From the NCBI RefSeq assembly GCF_014191985.1, contig NZ_JACHXI010000006.1, forward strand, positions 158,326 to 222,325: a DNA stretch of 64,000 nt. Direction: 5' to 3'. The notes under the pieces were generated by a model. The model did not search any database. It had not been told where the DNA came from and saw only the letters and a list, made by a program, of their open reading frames with translations. A program made the position numbers and the translations under genes. Source of the stretch: Azomonas macrocytogenes (GTDB lineage: Bacteria; Pseudomonadota; Gammaproteobacteria; Pseudomonadales; Pseudomonadaceae). Each line of letters opens with the position of its first letter. Positions within the stretch are counted from its first letter, which is position 1. This document shows, piece by piece, positions 17,127 to 26,819 of this stretch.

Positions 17127-18292
17127 GCGACGACCCGCGTACCCGTCTGGTGCACGCCGCCCGGCCGCCGAAAGGCTCCGGCGGGCGCCCGGTCAATCCG
17201 CCGCTGACGCGCCTGAGCACCGTGCTGTTCGACAGCGTCGGGGAAATGCAGGCAGTCCGTGGCCGCCGCGACAGCGAGCGCGTCCTGAGCTACGACGCCC
17301 GCGGCAACCCGACCGCCTTCGCTTTGGAGGATCTGATCAGCGAACTGGAAGGCGGTTACCGCACCAAGCTGTTCCCCACCGGGCTGGCCGCGGCAGCGCA
17401 GGCGCTGCTGAGTTACCTGCGGCCGGGCGATCACGTATTGATCACCGAATCGGTCTATGCGCCGGTGCGCCGCGTGGCCCGCGAACTGCTCGAACCCTTC
17501 GGCATCGAGGTCGGCTATTTCGCCCCGGACGGCCGGGATCTCGAAGCGCACCTGCAAGCCAACACGCGCCTGGTCTACACCGAAATGCCCGGCTCGCTGC
17601 TCTACGAACTGTGCGACCTGCCGGCCATCGCCGCCCTGTGCCGGCCGCGCGGCATTCTGCTGGCGGTCGACAACACCTGGGGCTCCGCCTACCTGTACCG
17701 GCCGCTGGCGCTGGGCGCGGACATCTCCATCATGGCGCTGACCAAGTACCTGGGCGGACACGGCGATGTGGTCATGGGTAGCGTCTGCACCCGCGAGGAG
17801 GTCTGGCAACCGCTGTCGCGCCTGAGCGATGCCCTCGGCATCACCGTCAGCCCGGACGATGCTTGGCTGGTGCTGCGCGGCGCACGGACGCTGGCGGCAC
17901 GCCTGGAAGTGCATGAACGTCAGGCGCTGGAAATCGCCCGCTGGTTGCAGCGGCGCCCGGAGGTCGGTCGCGTCTACCATCCGGCCTTGCCCGAGCACCC
18001 AGGCCACGCGCTCTGGCGCCGCGATTTCACCGGCAGCAACGGGCTGCTGTCGTTCGAATTCGCCGAGGATGACCCGGCGCTGGCCGCCCGCTTCATTGAT
18101 GCGCTGCGCCTGTTCGGCATCGGCGCCTCCTGGGGCGGCTACGAAAGCCTGGCGATCCTCGCCGAACTGAGCGGACGCGGCGCCTTGCCGACGACCTCCA
18201 GTTGCATCGTGCGTCTGCATATCGGCCTGGACGACAGCGCTTCCCTGATCGCCGATTTGGAACAGGCGCTGGCGGTAACGACGGCTCGCTGA
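17123..18292 (+). CDS. Cystathionine beta-lyase-like PLP enzyme (Cys/Met metabolism family)
   Basis: A 389-residue Cys/Met-metabolism fold-type I PLP enzyme, most like MetC-type C-S beta-lyases. The PLP lysine is Lys208 in ALTKYLGGHGDVVMGS (most family members have GHSD). Asp183 in AVDNTWGSAY binds the pyridine ring. The C-terminal motif FGIGASWGGYESL is characteristic of beta-lyases. Such enzymes split cystathionine, cystine or related thioethers to a thiol or persulfide, pyruvate and ammonia. It is the last gene of the operon and overlaps the rhodanese stop (ATGA), supporting direct passage of released sulfur. Confidence 0.88.
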   Translation: MSDDPRTRLVHAARPPKGSGGRPVNPPLTRLSTVLFDSVGEMQAVRGRRDSERVLSYDARGNPTAFALEDLISELEGGYRTKLFPTGLAAAAQALLSYLRPGDHVLITESVYAPVRRVARELLEPFGIEVGYFAPDGRDLEAHLQANTRLVYTEMPGSLLYELCDLPAIAALCRPRGILLAVDNTWGSAYLYRPLALGADISIMALTKYLGGHGDVVMGSVCTREEVWQPLSRLSDALGITVSPDDAWLVLRGARTLAARLEVHERQALEIARWLQRRPEVGRVYHPALPEHPGHALWRRDFTGSNGLLSFEFAEDDPALAARFIDALRLFGIGASWGGYESLAILAELSGRGALPTTSSCIVRLHIGLDDSASLIADLEQALAVTTAR

Positions 18293-18375
18293 GCCACTGG
18301 CTCAATCTTGCCTATTTACGATGGCGTGAATTTAACGGCCGAATTAATAGTATTCCAGCGGAACAAGGACATCCT

Positions 18376-18803
18376 ATGCCTGACCTTCTTTTGTCCAACG
18401 GTACGCACCTGCATTATCAGTGTCATGGTAGAGGACCTGCCCTACTTGCTCTGGCACCCGGCGGGTTACATTCACGCTCCGAACTCTGGGCGTACGTGAA
18501 GACGGTACACCTCGTGGCATTGTTGATCCGCGACAAGCCTTTGCCGACCGTTACACTGTGATCAGTGTTGATCAGCGTAATGCCGGTCGTTCCATGGCAC
18601 CGATCACAGCCAGGGACGGGTGGGATAACTATGCTATTGATAATTTGCTACTAATGGATTCTCTGGGCATCGACCACTTTCACGTGCTAGGGGCCTGCAT
18701 CGGGCCTTCCTTTGCGCTTAAGCTGATCGAGCTCGTACCGGATCGAGTGTCGAGTGCAGTATTGCAGCAGCCGATCCGCCAACAACGTTGTATTGCGCAG
18801 TGA
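18376..18803 (+). pseudogene. Alpha/beta hydrolase, frameshifted and truncated
   Basis: The N-terminus of an alpha/beta-hydrolase is encoded from 18376 (MPDLLLSNGTHLHYQ, with AAGGA upstream). The frame breaks near 18494-18495: restoring one base turns the following codons into REDGTPRGIVDP and then ISVDQRNAGRS, the next conserved strand. The nucleophile-elbow region reads GACIGPSFA rather than GxSxG with serine in its usual place. The protein then stops at 18801-18803 after about 140 codons, half the usual length. It marks the right border of the sulfur locus and is not expected to be functional. Confidence 0.75.
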
Positions 18804-18920
18804 GTCCTTTGCCACTTGGGCCGGGGGCTTACGCCACCGCGGACTGTTGTCAACAGGCCCTACATCAGTTCCGCTCAGTCGATGGTGCGCCACTTTCAGA
18901 CGGTGCCCTGGAGGTTTGCC

Positions 18921-19718
18921 ATGTCCACTCTGCCTGTCCTGTTCGTTTCCCACGGTGCGCCGACTTTCGCTCTCGAGCCGGGGTTGGCCGGGCCGTTGCT
19001 CGCCGCGCTGGGGCGCAACTTGCCCGAGCCGGAAGCGGTGCTGGTGGTTTCGCCGCACTGGATGACCCAGGGCGACGTCATGGTGACTGGCACGGCGCAG
19101 CCGGAGACCATCCACGACTTCGGCGGCTTTGCCCGGCAACTCTACGAGCTGGAATATCCGGCGCCAGGGCATCCGCAGCTCGCGGCGCGTACCGTGGAAC
19201 TGCTGCGCCAGGCCGGCTGGCAAGCCGGGCTCGACAGGCAGCGCGGCCTTGACCATGGCGCCTGGGTACCCTTGCTGCACCTGCTGCCGAAGGCGAAGGT
19301 GCCGGTCTTCCAGGTTTCGCTGCCTTATCCATTACGTCCACAGGATGCCTTTCGGTTCGGACAGGCATTGGCTCCGCTACGTGAAGAGGGTGTGCTACTC
19401 GTCTGCTCGGGCAGCCTGACCCATAATCTGCATGAATGGCGCCGCCGCCCCGATAGTGAAGCTGCCTATGTGAAGGCATTCGCTACCTGGGTACGGGAAG
19501 CGCTGGCGGCTGGTGATACACGGCGCCTGGTGGACTATGTGCACCTGGCACCGGAAGCCGAGCGCGCTCACCCCACCGATGAGCATTTCTTGCCGCTGCT
19601 GGTGGCGTTGGGTGCCCGGCGTGCCGACGATGCGCTGCAAGTGCTGGATGGCGGCATTGTCCACGGCGTCCTGGCGATGGATTCCTATTTGTTCGGCCAG
19701 GCGTGTGCCGCTGCTTGA
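18921..19718 (+). CDS. Extradiol ring-cleavage dioxygenase, DODA/YgiD type
   Basis: A 265-residue LigB-superfamily protein of the 4,5-DOPA dioxygenase (YgiD) group. The metal-binding and active-site histidines are in FVSHGAPTFALEPG, VSPHWMTQG, LDHGAWVPL, GSLTHNLHEW and HPTDEHFLPLL, in the usual order. The start is chosen at an ATG with GGAGG nine bases upstream; the longer frame has no RBS. It lies between the pseudogene and the metal-efflux operon and need not belong to either. The physiological catechol substrate is unknown for most bacterial members. Confidence 0.88.
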   Translation: MSTLPVLFVSHGAPTFALEPGLAGPLLAALGRNLPEPEAVLVVSPHWMTQGDVMVTGTAQPETIHDFGGFARQLYELEYPAPGHPQLAARTVELLRQAGWQAGLDRQRGLDHGAWVPLLHLLPKAKVPVFQVSLPYPLRPQDAFRFGQALAPLREEGVLLVCSGSLTHNLHEWRRRPDSEAAYVKAFATWVREALAAGDTRRLVDYVHLAPEAERAHPTDEHFLPLLVALGARRADDALQVLDGGIVHGVLAMDSYLFGQACAAA

Positions 19719-19788
19719 GAGAGGCACCGCCTTTCCCTGCTGCCGGCTTGGCTTGTCCGCTCTGGGTGTGCTCGGTAGACTCGGGCGC

Positions 19789-20172
19789 ATGAAGATCTTT
19801 CTGCGCCTTTTCCTCATGCTGTTGCTCGGCCTCGCATTGCCCCTCAATGGCATGGCGAGTGCCTTGGCATCCGTGCAGCCCTGCCTGCAGCAGCATGGGC
19901 AGACGCATGCCATGCACGGCAGCATGAATGCCGATCTGCAGATGGCCGCAGGCACGCACGATTGTTGCGATCACCAGAAGGGGTCGCAAAAGGTGCAGAA
20001 AGAGATGGTCAAACTGTGCAAGCATGGCCACGAGTGCAAGTCGAGTAATCCCCTGCAAGTCTCGGTGATCCGGTCGCCGTTATTGCCGCCAGCCCGTTTC
20101 GGCGCGCCTTCCTTCAGTTTCGCTGCTCCCTTGCCTGCCTTCGATTCCTTCTGGCGCCCTCCGCGCGCCTGA
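19789..20172 (+). CDS. Small periplasmic His/Cys/Met-rich protein preceding the efflux operon
   Basis: A 127-residue protein with a signal peptide (MKIFLRLFLMLLLGLALPLNG) and a metal-ligand-rich middle: HGQTHAMHGSM, THDCCDHQ, LCKHGHECK. The C-terminus is proline-rich (SPLLPPARFGAPSFSFA). It is followed after about 100 nt by the cusC-like gene, and proteins of this kind commonly head copper-responsive operons in pseudomonads. Metal sequestration or delivery in the periplasm is inferred from composition and position. A short inverted repeat (GCAGCC/GGCTGC near 20198-20216) lies in the gap to the next gene. Confidence 0.72.
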   Translation: MKIFLRLFLMLLLGLALPLNGMASALASVQPCLQQHGQTHAMHGSMNADLQMAAGTHDCCDHQKGSQKVQKEMVKLCKHGHECKSSNPLQVSVIRSPLLPPARFGAPSFSFAAPLPAFDSFWRPPRA

Positions 20173-20273
20173 TTCCTGTCGTGTCCTGAATTCCGTCCAG
20201 CAGCCTCTTTGGCTGCCGGCGAGTTTGCGTGTCGCCATCTGGCACGCATTGGATCATCACTGGAATCCCGATC

Positions 20274-21527
20274 ATGCCCTTTCGATCCTTCAGGGGCCGC
20301 CCGTGCGTGGCCGCTCTGTTGGCGGGCGCGCTGGCCTGGCCCTGGCCGGCCGCCGCCCTGACTCTCGATGAAGCCTTGCGCCTGGCCGAACGCGAGGCCC
20401 CGACGCTCGCGGCCCAGGCCGCCAGTCAGCAGGCCGCCCGTAGCGCAGCCATTCCCGCCGGCGAGCTGCCGGACCCCAAACTGACCCTGGGCGTGCAGAA
20501 TCTGCCCATCGAGGAAGACGACCGCTGGAGTGTCAACCGTGACTCCATGAGCATGCGCATGATCGGCGTCATGCAGGAAATGACCAACGGCGACAAGCGC
20601 CAGGCCCGGGTCGAAGTGGCCCAGGCCGGGATCGAGGTGGCGGATGCCGAGCAGCGTATCGCCCTGCTCACCGTGCGCCGGCAGACCGCCCTGGCCTGGA
20701 TCGCCAATCTGGCGGTCGAGCGCAAGCTGGCGTTGTTCCAGGAGCTTTATACGGAGAACCGCCTGTTCGAGCGCACCGTGCGGGCGCGAATCGCCGGGGG
20801 GAAAGGGCTAGCCGCCGATGCTGTGCTGCCGCGTCAGGAAAAAGCCCTGTTGGACGAACAGCAAGATGAACTGCAGCAAGCCCGCAGCAGTGCCCGTGCG
20901 GCGTTGCGCCGCTGGATCGGCGCGGCCGCCGGGCAAGTGCTACAGGGTGATTGGCCGCGCTGGCCGACTGATACCGCGCACTACCAACACAATCTGCAGC
21001 GTCACCCGGAACTGGCTGTGTTCGCACCGCAGACGCGCCAGGCCGAGGCACGCGTGCGGGAGGCCATTGCCGCGAAGAAACCGGACTGGGGCTGGGAGCT
21101 GGATTACCTCAAGCGTGGCAACCACTACAGCGACATGGTGAATCTGAAGTTCACCTTCGACCTGCCGTTGTTCACTGGTTCGCGCCAGGATCCGAAGATC
21201 GCCGTCGAGCGTGCCCGCGTCACCCAACTGGAAGCCGAGCGTGAAGCGCGGGTGCGCGAGCACACCTGGGCGCTGGAAGACGAGCTGGCCGGCTACCAGC
21301 GCCTGGACCAGGCCTTGAAACGCCTCGACCAGACCCTGCTGCCGCTGGCCGAGGAAAAGGTCCGCCTGGCGCTGGCCGACTACAGCGGCGGCAAAGGCTC
21401 GCTGGAGGCGGTGGTCGAGGCCCGCCAGGAACGGATACGCACATGCCTGCGGCGCATCGACCTTGCCGAACAATACGCCGCCAGCGGCGCCGGCCTGCAT
21501 TTCGCCTTCGGAGATATCGAGCCATGA
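20274..21527 (+). CDS. Outer-membrane channel protein, TolC/CusC family
   Basis: A 417-residue TolC-type outer-membrane factor of a metal RND efflux pump. A signal peptide ends near AAALTLDEALRLAERE, which is itself the family's N-terminal motif. Long charged heptad-like helices (about 90-220 and 300-400) form the periplasmic barrel, and the repeated half shows FDLPLFTGSRQDP. The stop overlaps the adaptor start (ATGA). The inferred role is to carry Cu(I)/Ag(I) or a related metal out of the periplasm with the two following products. Confidence 0.9.
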   Translation: MPFRSFRGRPCVAALLAGALAWPWPAAALTLDEALRLAEREAPTLAAQAASQQAARSAAIPAGELPDPKLTLGVQNLPIEEDDRWSVNRDSMSMRMIGVMQEMTNGDKRQARVEVAQAGIEVADAEQRIALLTVRRQTALAWIANLAVERKLALFQELYTENRLFERTVRARIAGGKGLAADAVLPRQEKALLDEQQDELQQARSSARAALRRWIGAAAGQVLQGDWPRWPTDTAHYQHNLQRHPELAVFAPQTRQAEARVREAIAAKKPDWGWELDYLKRGNHYSDMVNLKFTFDLPLFTGSRQDPKIAVERARVTQLEAEREARVREHTWALEDELAGYQRLDQALKRLDQTLLPLAEEKVRLALADYSGGKGSLEAVVEARQERIRTCLRRIDLAEQYAASGAGLHFAFGDIEP

Positions 21528-23008
21528 ACACTCGGCTACCCTGGCTCATTGCCGTCATCAGCCTGCTCGTCGCGCTGGCAGCAATGGCCTATGCCTTCTA
21601 CCCACGTCATGCGCAGTCGCCGGCAGCGCATCCACCGGCCATGCCTGACGAACCCAAGGTGCTCTACTGGTACGATCCCATGGCTCCGCAGCAGCATTTC
21701 GACCGGCCCGGCAAATCGCCCTTCATGGATATGGACCTGGTGCCGCGTTACGCCGAGGGCGAGGCCGAAAGCCCGGGTATTCGTGTCGACGCCAACGTAG
21801 CGCAGAATCTTGGTATGCGCCTGGCCAGGGTCACGCAACAACACTTCAGCCAGACGCTGGACGTCAGCGGTGTGTTGACCTTCGACGCGCGTAATGTCGC
21901 CTTGGTGCAGGCGCGTAGTAATGGCTTCGTCGAGCGTGTCTATGCCCGCGCCCCGGAGGATCTGGTTGCCAAAGGCGCGCCGCTGGCCGATTTGCTGGTG
22001 CCCGAATGGGGGGCGGTGCAGGAGGAATTCCTGGCCCTGCGCGGGTTGGGTCAGCCGGCCTTGCTGACCGCCGCGCGCCAGCGCATGCGTCTGGCCGGGA
22101 TGCCGGGCGAACTGATCGCTCGTGTCGAGAAAACCGGCAAGGTGCAGGCGATCTGGACCGTTACCGCGCCGATTGCCGGGGTGCTGGAAAGCCTCGAGGT
22201 GCGCGAAGGCATGACCCTGGTAGCCGGTCAGCCGCTGGCGCGAATCAATGGCTTGAGCACCGTCTGGCTAGAGATCGCGGTGCCCGAGGCGCAAAGCGCC
22301 GGGCTGGCTGCCGGCCAAACGGTCGAGGCGCATTTACCGGCGCTTCCCGGTGAAATCTTGCACGGGCGTATCGCGGCCCTGTTGCCCCTGGCGAGTCTGG
22401 ATAGCCGCAGTGTGCGGATACGGGTCGAGCTGCCCAATACACACGCACGGTTGCGACCCGGTATGACGGCGCAGGTACAACTGCAGCCGGGTTCCGAGCG
22501 CAGCGTGTTGGTCGTGCCCAGCGAAGCGGTAATCCGCACCGGCAAGCGCAATCTGGTCATGCTGGCTGAAGCGGCAGGCCGCTATCGGCCGGTGGAAATC
22601 CGTATCGGTCGCGACACCGGTGATTTCACCGAAGTGCTGGACGGTCTTGCCGAAGGCCAGCAGGTGGTGGCCTCCGGGCAGTTTCTGCTGGACTCCGAAG
22701 CCAGCCTGCGCGGCCTTGGCGTCCCGTCGTCGGACCGGCGAGCGGTAGCCGCGCAACCGGCACTGCATGAGTCCGAGGGCACCATTGTCGGCCTGGAGGG
22801 CGGCCTGATCGCTATTTCCCATGGCCCGTTCAAGAGCCTTGGCATGCCTGGCATGAGTATGCCGTTTCCGCTGGCCGATCCGGCGCTGGCCACGGGGCTG
22901 GCGGTGGGAGACCGGGTTCGTTTCGCCGTCGAGCAGACTGATGACGGGCTCTTGATTCGGCGGATCGAGAAGCTGCCCGCCGTTGGCCACGAGGGACACC
23001 AGCCATGA
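21524..23008 (+). CDS. cusB: RND efflux periplasmic adaptor (CusB) with C-terminal CusF-like domain
   Basis: A 494-residue membrane-fusion protein. After one N-terminal hydrophobic segment comes a heavy-metal-binding domain ([13 protein letters not shown]...[12 protein letters not shown]), then the lipoyl/barrel-sandwich and beta-barrel domains. The last 75 residues form a CusF-like metal-chaperone domain: His433, then Met441, Met444 and Met446 in [17 protein letters not shown]. CusF itself uses His-Trp-Met-Met, so the Trp position is Met here. Fused adaptor-CusF proteins are known (SilB-type). Overlaps cusC and cusA genes. Confidence 0.9.
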   Translation: MNTRLPWLIAVISLLVALAAMAYAFYPRHAQSPAAHPPAMPDEPKVLYWYDPMAPQQHFDRPGKSPFMDMDLVPRYAEGEAESPGIRVDANVAQNLGMRLARVTQQHFSQTLDVSGVLTFDARNVALVQARSNGFVERVYARAPEDLVAKGAPLADLLVPEWGAVQEEFLALRGLGQPALLTAARQRMRLAGMPGELIARVEKTGKVQAIWTVTAPIAGVLESLEVREGMTLVAGQPLARINGLSTVWLEIAVPEAQSAGLAAGQTVEAHLPALPGEILHGRIAALLPLASLDSRSVRIRVELPNTHARLRPGMTAQVQLQPGSERSVLVVPSEAVIRTGKRNLVMLAEAAGRYRPVEIRIGRDTGDFTEVLDGLAEGQQVVASGQFLLDSEASLRGLGVPSSDRRAVAAQPALHESEGTIVGLEGGLIAISHGPFKSLGMPGMSMPFPLADPALATGLAVGDRVRFAVEQTDDGLLIRRIEKLPAVGHEGHQP

Positions 23009-26000
23009 TTGCCGCATTGATTCGCTGGTCGATCGGTAATCGCTTGCTGGTCTTGCTGGCGACGCTGTTCGTGGTCGCCTGGGGCATCTGGGCGGTGCGA
23101 CAGACGCCGGTCGATGCGTTGCCTGATCTTTCCGACGTGCAGGTGATCGTACGCACACCGTTTCCCGGTCAAGCGCCGCAGATCGTCGAGAATCAAATCA
23201 CCTATCCGCTGACCACCACCATGCTGTCGGTGCCGGGTGCCAAGACCGTGCGCGGTTATTCCTTCTTCGGCGACAGCTACGTCTACGTCCTGTTCGAGGA
23301 TGGCACCGACCTTTATTGGGCACGCTCGCGGGTGCTGGAATACCTGAGCCAGGTACAAAGCCGCCTGCCGGCTGGCGTAACCCCGGCACTGGGGCCGGAT
23401 GCCACCGGCGTTGGCTGGATTTACCAATATGCCCTGGTGGATCGCCGTGGCGGGCACGATCTGGCCCAGTTGCGTTCGTTGCAGGACTGGTTTCTGCGCT
23501 TTGAGCTGAAAACCCTGCCCAACGTCGCCGAAGTGGCGGCTATTGGCGGCATGGTGCGCCAGTATCAGGTGCAGCTCGATCCGCTGAAGATGGCCAGCCT
23601 CGGTATTACCCAGCAGCAGATTGCCCAGGCAATCCAGGCCGCCAACCAGGAAACCGGCGGCAGCGTGGTGGAACTGGCCGAGGCCGAATACATGGTGCGG
23701 GCCTCTGGCTATCTGCAAACACTGGCGGACTTTCGCGCCATCCCGCTACGGCTGGATACCAATGGCGTTCCGGTGACCCTGGGCGAGGTCGCCACAATCC
23801 GGCTCGGCCCGGAAATGCGCCGGGGCATCGCGGAGCTGGACGGCGAAGGCGAAGTGGCCGGCGGTGTGGTGATTCTGCGCAGCGGCAAGAACGCCCGTGC
23901 CACCATCGAAGCGGTGCGCAGCAAACTGGCCGAATTGCAGAAAAGCCTGCCGGACGGAGTGGAAATCGTCACCACCTATGACCGCGGCCAACTGATCGAC
24001 CGCGCCGTGGACAACCTCAGCCACAAGCTGGTCGAGGAGTTCATCGTGGTGGCGCTGGTCTGCGGACTGTTTCTCTGGCACCTGCGCTCGTCGCTGGTGG
24101 CCATCGTCTCGCTGCCGGTGGGCGTGCTGATCGCCTTCATCGTCATGCAGCGCCAGGGCGTGAATGCCAACATCATGTCGCTGGGCGGGATTGCCATCGC
24201 CGTCGGTGCCATGGTCGATGCCGCCCTGGTAATGATCGAAAACGCCCATAAGCACATCGAAGCCTGGCGCGCGGCTAATCCGAAACAGGCGTTGCAGGGC
24301 GCGGCGCACTGGCAGGTGATCGCCGAAGCGGCAGTGGAAGTCGGACCGGCGTTGTTCTTCAGTTTGCTGATCATCACCCTGTCGTTCATCCCGGTGTTTA
24401 CTCTGGAGGCGCAGGAAGGCCGTCTGTTCGGCCCGCTGGCCTTCACCAAGACTTACGCCATGGCGGCGGCAGCGGCGCTGTCGGTGACGCTGGTGCCGGT
24501 GCTGATGGGATACTGGATTCGCGGCAAGATTCCGAATGAGGCGCGCAACCCGCTCAACCGGTTGCTGATTCACCTCTACCGACCGGCACTGGACCGCGTA
24601 CTGCGCTGGCCGAAGCTCACCCTGGCGGTGGCGTTGCTGGCCCTGCTCACCACACTCTGGCCCGCATCGCGACTGGGCGGGGAGTTCCTGCCACCCCTGG
24701 ACGAGGGCGATCTGCTCTATATGCCCACAGCCTTGCCGGGCCTGTCGGCACGCAAGGCCGGTGAATTGCTGCAACAGACCGACCGATTGATCAGGAGCGT
24801 ACCGGAAGTGGCGCAAGTGTTCGGCAAGGCCGGGCGGGCTGACAGCGCCACCGATCCGGCACCCTTGGAAATGTTCGAAACCACTATCCAGTTCAAGCCG
24901 CGTGACCAGTGGCGGCCTGGCATGACTGCGGAACAACTGATCGAGGAACTGGACCGCCGGGTACGCGTGCCGGGGCTGGCGAATTTGTGGGTTCCACCGA
25001 TCCGCAACCGCATCGACATGCTCGCCACCGGGATCAAGAGTCCCATCGGGGTCAAAGTCGCGGGTAGTCATCTGGCGCAGATCGATGCGGCCACCCAGCA
25101 CATCGAACATATCGCCAAAAACGTATCCGGGGTCACCTCGGCGCTGGCCGAGCGGTTGACTGGCGGGCGTTACCTCGATGTGCAGATCGACCGCGCCAGG
25201 GCTGCTCGTTATGGCCTGAATATCGACGCTGTGCAGGCCATCGTCGCTGGTGCCGTGGGCGGGCAGAATGTTGGCGAGACGGTGGAAGGGCTGGCGCGCT
25301 ATCCGATCAACCTGCGCTATCCCCGCGAATGGCGCGATTCGCTGGACGGCTTGCGTCAATTGCCGATCTACACGCCGCAGGGTAGTCAGATCACCCTGGG
25401 CACAGTGGCGAAGGTCGAGATCAGTGACGGCCCGCCGATGCTGAAAAGCGAAAATGCGCGACTGTCCGGCTGGGTCTATATCGACGTGCGTGGCCGCGAT
25501 CTGGCCTCGGTGGTCGCCGACCTGCGCCAGGCCATCGCCGCGCAAATCCAGCTGGAACCGGGCATGAGCCTGAGCTATTCCGGCCAGTTCGAATACCTGG
25601 AGCGCGCCACCGCTCGCCTGCAACTGGTGGTACCGGCGACCCTGGCGATCATTCTGGTGCTGCTCTATCTGACCTTCGGCAGCGTCGGCGAGGCGCTCCT
25701 GATCATGGTGACCTTGCCGTTCGCCTTGATCGGTGGGATCTGGCTGCTCTACCTGCTGGGTTATCACCTGTCGGCGGCCACCGGGGTCGGTTTCATCGCC
25801 CTGGCCGGGGTTGCCGCCGAGTTCGGCGTGATCATGCTGCTTTACCTGAAACACGCCTGGGCCGAGCAACGTGCCGCCGGGCGCGGCGATGAAGTCGCGC
25901 TGCTCGCGGCCATCCGCATCGGTGCCGTGCAGCGCGTGCGGCCCAAGGCGATGACGGTGGCCACCATCGTCGCCGGCCTGCTGCCAATCCTTTTAGCCAG

Positions 26001-26166
26001 CGGTACCGGCAGCGAAATCATGAGCCGCATCGCCGCACCCATGGTCGGCGGCATGCTCAGCGCACCGCTGCTATCTCTTTTTGTCTTGCCGGCGGCCTAT
26101 CGACTGATCGAGCGCCGGCGTCTTTCCCACACTACTTCGATCACTGAAACAGGAGTCCTTCCATGA
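23005..26166 (+). CDS. cusA: Heavy-metal efflux RND transporter (CusA/CzcA family)
   Basis: A 1053-residue inner-membrane RND pump of the heavy-metal (HME) subfamily. Twelve transmembrane segments and two large periplasmic loops are evident. Family signatures include [16 protein letters not shown] near the N-terminus, [40 protein letters not shown] in TM4, [17 protein letters not shown] and [11 protein letters not shown]. The TM4 motif with its acidic residue and the MLATGIKSP segment point to monovalent Cu/Ag-type transport rather than Co/Zn/Cd. It overlaps both neighbours by 4 nt. Confidence 0.94.
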   Translation: MIAALIRWSIGNRLLVLLATLFVVAWGIWAVRQTPVDALPDLSDVQVIVRTPFPGQAPQIVENQITYPLTTTMLSVPGAKTVRGYSFFGDSYVYVLFEDGTDLYWARSRVLEYLSQVQSRLPAGVTPALGPDATGVGWIYQYALVDRRGGHDLAQLRSLQDWFLRFELKTLPNVAEVAAIGGMVRQYQVQLDPLKMASLGITQQQIAQAIQAANQETGGSVVELAEAEYMVRASGYLQTLADFRAIPLRLDTNGVPVTLGEVATIRLGPEMRRGIAELDGEGEVAGGVVILRSGKNARATIEAVRSKLAELQKSLPDGVEIVTTYDRGQLIDRAVDNLSHKLVEEFIVVALVCGLFLWHLRSSLVAIVSLPVGVLIAFIVMQRQGVNANIMSLGGIAIAVGAMVDAALVMIENAHKHIEAWRAANPKQALQGAAHWQVIAEAAVEVGPALFFSLLIITLSFIPVFTLEAQEGRLFGPLAFTKTYAMAAAAALSVTLVPVLMGYWIRGKIPNEARNPLNRLLIHLYRPALDRVLRWPKLTLAVALLALLTTLWPASRLGGEFLPPLDEGDLLYMPTALPGLSARKAGELLQQTDRLIRSVPEVAQVFGKAGRADSATDPAPLEMFETTIQFKPRDQWRPGMTAEQLIEELDRRVRVPGLANLWVPPIRNRIDMLATGIKSPIGVKVAGSHLAQIDAATQHIEHIAKNVSGVTSALAERLTGGRYLDVQIDRARAARYGLNIDAVQAIVAGAVGGQNVGETVEGLARYPINLRYPREWRDSLDGLRQLPIYTPQGSQITLGTVAKVEISDGPPMLKSENARLSGWVYIDVRGRDLASVVADLRQAIAAQIQLEPGMSLSYSGQFEYLERATARLQLVVPATLAIILVLLYLTFGSVGEALLIMVTLPFALIGGIWLLYLLGYHLSAATGVGFIALAGVAAEFGVIMLLYLKHAWAEQRAAGRGDEVALLAAIRIGAVQRVRPKAMTVATIVAGLLPILLASGTGSEIMSRIAAPMVGGMLSAPLLSLFVLPAAYRLIERRRLSHTTSITETGVLP

Positions 26167-26492
26167 ACATCCTCATCCCCATTTTTGCTTCGCTTGTTGT
26201 GCTGCCTGTTGCATACGCCGACCATCCGGAGCATGGAGACCATGCCTCGGTGGTGCAGAAAGCCGCCACTGAAACCGTCAGCACCAGCGGTACGGTAAAA
26301 CAGATCGACAAGGAAAACGGCGCCCTCGTTATCGCCCACGAAGCAGTGCCGGCGCTGCAATGGCCGGCGATGACCATGCCGTTCAAAGCCACTGCTGAGC
26401 AACTGACGCAAGTCGAGGTGGGCGAAAAGGTGGATTTCGAATTCAGCACAGAGGGTGTGGCTTCCATCGTTTCCATCGGCGAAGCCGACTGA
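26163..26492 (+). CDS. cusF: CusF-like periplasmic copper/silver chaperone
   Basis: A 109-residue protein with a signal peptide (to about [10 protein letters not shown]) and a CusF OB-fold domain. The canonical Cu(I)/Ag(I) site is complete and correctly spaced: His59, Trp67, Met70 and Met72 in [19 protein letters not shown] short His-rich stretch (HPEHGDH) begins the mature protein. It is the last gene of the operon, overlapping cusA by 4 nt. The operon thus encodes two CusF domains, this free one and the one fused to CusB. Confidence 0.92.
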   Translation: MNILIPIFASLVVLPVAYADHPEHGDHASVVQKAATETVSTSGTVKQIDKENGALVIAHEAVPALQWPAMTMPFKATAEQLTQVEVGEKVDFEFSTEGVASIVSIGEAD

Positions 26493-26819
26493 TTCATCTC
26501 GCTAAAAGCCTGCTCTCTGCAGGTTCTTTCACCCGTGCGGGCGTGAGCACGTTGCGTGCGCCTGCCATTTTGCGGACGACTCAGGAGATGACTTCCGCTT
26601 GCCAGTTTGGGGGGGATTTCTTCTGGTGCCTGGATAAGCCGGATGATCGTGGTCGGCAACGGCTTGGGCAGGATGCTGGATTCGCAGAGAGAGTGGGGAG
26701 CCGGGTGAAAAGGACGGGTGGAAACGTCAGTTCGTCATATCGAATCCGGCTGGTGGAGCACCTGTAGCAGCCACCAGGCTGGATTCGATCATCACGACGC
26801 AGCCATTGGCAGGAGTGCC
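26493..26819. other. Intergenic stretch with large imperfect palindrome, no gene seen
   Basis: About 330 nt between cusF and a minus-strand gene. A small hairpin (CCTGC/GCAGG near 26509-26521, followed by TTCTTTC) may end the cus transcript. A long inverted repeat lies at 26739-26789. Short open frames occur on the minus strand but none has a convincing start or family signature. Confidence 0.45.
26739..26789. repeat. Imperfect inverted repeat, 18-19 nt arms
   Basis: The left arm is 26739-26756 (begins ATCGAATCC, ends TGGTGG) and the right arm 26771-26789 (begins CCACCA, ends GGATTCGAT), with a 14-nt loop. The arms match except for one or two central positions. No T-run follows on either strand, so it is not a standard terminator. 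It lies about 30 nt after the stop of the minus-strand gene at 26820 and might be a processing hairpin or a repeat-element end. Confidence 0.7.
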
